NCBI GenBank assembly: GCA_003646355.1
Contig: QNFO01000057.1
Location: 1-7,013 of the forward strand
Source: Gammaproteobacteria bacterium
GTDB lineage: Bacteria; Pseudomonadota; Gammaproteobacteria; Pseudomonadales; Porticoccaceae
DNA length: 7,013 nucleotides
Reading direction: 5' to 3'
The notes below the pieces were generated by a model, which saw only the letters and a list, made by a program, of their open reading frames with translations, was not told where the DNA came from and searched no databases. Numbering within the stretch: the first letter of the stretch is position 1; every line of letters starts with the position of its first letter. Of this stretch, positions 6,245-7,013 are shown piece after piece. A program made the translations under genes and the position numbers.

Positions 6245-6455
6245 TTAACAGGCTACGGCGCCACCATCAACAAACCATGGGATGACCCGTGACGAAAGAC
6301 GCCTGGTCGGAACACAGCCAGACGGCAGCTTCGCCAATTTCTGCTGGCACACCGAAGCGGCCGATGGGCTCAAAACCGAGCATCGCTGCTTCCATTTGCG
6401 GCTTGGCTTCAAACATACGCCCCAGCATAGGCAGCACTGACATAGGCACAAACAA
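6245..6455 (-). pseudogene. Decayed C-terminal fragment of a short-chain dehydrogenase/reductase
   Basis: The minus-strand frame reads FEPIGRFGVPAEIG, then EAAVWLCSDQASFVTGHPMV, which is the conserved C-terminal signature of classical NAD(P)-dependent SDR enzymes. It stops early at TGA (6267-6269). Removing one T from the TTT run at 6272-6274 restores PMVVDGGAVAC and a TAA at 6245-6247, the usual SDR ending. This is a one-base insertion, or a sequencing error in a short homopolymer. Only about 65-70 of the usual 250 or so residues are present. The Rossmann GxxxGxG motif and the catalytic Ser-Tyr-Lys are absent, and homology fades before about position 6455. The gene is therefore broken by truncation whatever the cause of the frameshift. 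It presumably belonged to the same catabolic set. Confidence 0.8.
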
Positions 6456-6604
6456 ACAGGAAGAAACGCCCTGCCTGTTCGGCCCTTTGCTAACAAAGGC
6501 TTGTTGGGATCGGGGGGAATATTGGCCCCCGGCACTTGCCAGTGGCGATGAAAGCGGCCTCAGAATGACCCGGGCCAGGAGACAGTGACAATCAAAGAGG
6601 GCGT
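6456..6604. other. Unassigned stretch between the SDR remnant and the GGDEF gene
   Basis: This GC-rich stretch has an open minus-strand frame continuous with the SDR remnant, but its translation shows no SDR motif. The alternative frame (PGANIPPDPNKPLLAKG and onward) matches nothing I recognise. A small CTTTG/CAAAG hairpin at about 6484-6499 has no T-tract. It is probably residue of the deletion that removed most of the SDR gene. Confidence 0.35.
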
Positions 6605-7013
6605 TTAGCCCAATTCAATACCCTCGCTAACACAGGTGCGATTACGACCTTCGTCCTTGGCTCGATACAGAGCGCCATCGGCCGCGTCGATAAGCCCATT
6701 CACCTCGCTGTAGGGTGGCAATGCTGCCAACCCCACGCTAAAGGTGCAGGAAAACTCACCTTTTTTACAGCGATGTTTAATGGAGGCAAACTGTTCACGA
6801 AGATCGTCCATCAGCACCCGCGCTGCCTCCAGAGTGGTGTCGGGTAAAATAATGGCGAACTCTTCGCCGCCATAACGGCCGACGATATCGGACTGACGTA
6901 AACGCTGAGCCAGCAGGCGCGAGACATTTTTAATCACCTCATCACCCACCGGGTGACCATAGCTGGCATTAACCCCCTTGAAATGATCGAGGCCTACCAT
7001 GGCAAACACCAGG
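6605..7013 (-). CDS. GGDEF-domain (diguanylate cyclase-type) protein, C-terminal part; 5' end outside the window
   Basis: The visible 135 or so residues are most of a GGDEF domain, which in active enzymes makes cyclic di-GMP from two GTP. DHFKGVNASYGHPVGDEV matches the nucleotide-binding region, with the conserved Asn, Gly-His and Gly-Asp kept. RQSD (codons 6898-6887) is the inhibitory I-site RxxD, five residues before GGEEF (codons 6871-6857). FSVGLA and ALYRAKDEGRN complete the family pattern, and the TAA is at 6605-6607. The first Asp of the usual D-[IL]-D-x-F-K motif, a metal ligand in PleD (Asp327), is Gly here (GGC at 6992-6994). Catalysis may therefore be impaired while I-site binding could remain. 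The frame is open to the window edge, so the N-terminal sensor domain is unseen. The gene is probably unrelated to the catabolic cluster. Confidence 0.9.
   Translation of the reverse strand, partial: LVFAMVGLDHFKGVNASYGHPVGDEVIKNVSRLLAQRLRQSDIVGRYGGEEFAIILPDTTLEAARVLMDDLREQFASIKHRCKKGEFSCTFSVGLAALPPYSEVNGLIDAADGALYRAKDEGRNRTCVSEGIELG

Noticed and set aside
6484..6499. CTTTG/CAAAG hairpin as a terminator for the GGDEF gene
   Set aside because: The stem is short with a bulge, and no T-tract follows on the minus strand.
6289..6588. Plus-strand open frame of 99 codons
   Set aside because: It runs opposite the SDR remnant and ends in unassigned DNA. The minus strand carries the recognisable SDR signature and this frame has none.

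Overview
The window looks like chromosomal DNA from a free-living proteobacterium. A gammaproteobacterium is most likely: GC is moderate, start sites carry AAGG/GGAG ribosome binding sites, two compact Rho-independent hairpins are present, and there is a GGDEF signalling protein. The enzyme families recall the lipid-, steroid- or aromatic-degrading accessory clusters of marine gammaproteobacteria. The taxonomic guess is inference from style only. Every gene I can support lies on the minus strand, so transcription runs from high to low coordinates.

Layout in the direction of transcription: (i) 7013-6605, the C-terminal part of a GGDEF (diguanylate-cyclase type) protein, cut by the window edge and lacking the first metal-binding Asp. 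(ii) 6455-6245, a decayed C-terminal remnant of a short-chain dehydrogenase/reductase with a one-base frameshift near its end. (iii) 6244-6001, a non-coding stretch with a perfect 14-bp inverted repeat and, closer to the next gene, an imperfect 22/21-bp tandem repeat; this is the likely control region. (iv) 6000-4855, an amidohydrolase-2 family protein, followed by a strong bidirectional terminator hairpin. (v) 4773-3070, a D-aminoacylase/N-acyl-D-amino-acid deacylase-like amidohydrolase, also followed by a terminator hairpin. (vi) 2945-1782, a second amidohydrolase-2 protein, 12 bp from (vii) 1769-612, an acyl-CoA-dehydrogenase-fold flavoprotein of the HsaA-like type. (viii) 546-94, a small exported c-type cytochrome.

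The set of two amidohydrolase-2 paralogues, a D-aminoacylase-like hydrolase, a flavin-dependent oxidase or monooxygenase, a decayed SDR and a cytochrome c reads as an accessory catabolic module. Hydrolysis or decarboxylation of carboxylated or amide-bearing intermediates could be coupled to a flavin-dependent step. The substrate cannot be read from the sequence. Hairpins after the first and second hydrolase genes divide the cluster into segments. The 22 bp between the first hairpin and the second hydrolase gene leaves almost no room for a promoter, so partial read-through is likely there.

I see no rRNA, tRNA, CRISPR array, intact insertion sequence, toxin-antitoxin pair or phage gene. No wholly new system is evident. 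The points most worth a second look are the repeat-rich control region at 6092-6199, the degenerate GGDEF active site, and the unassigned catabolic module.
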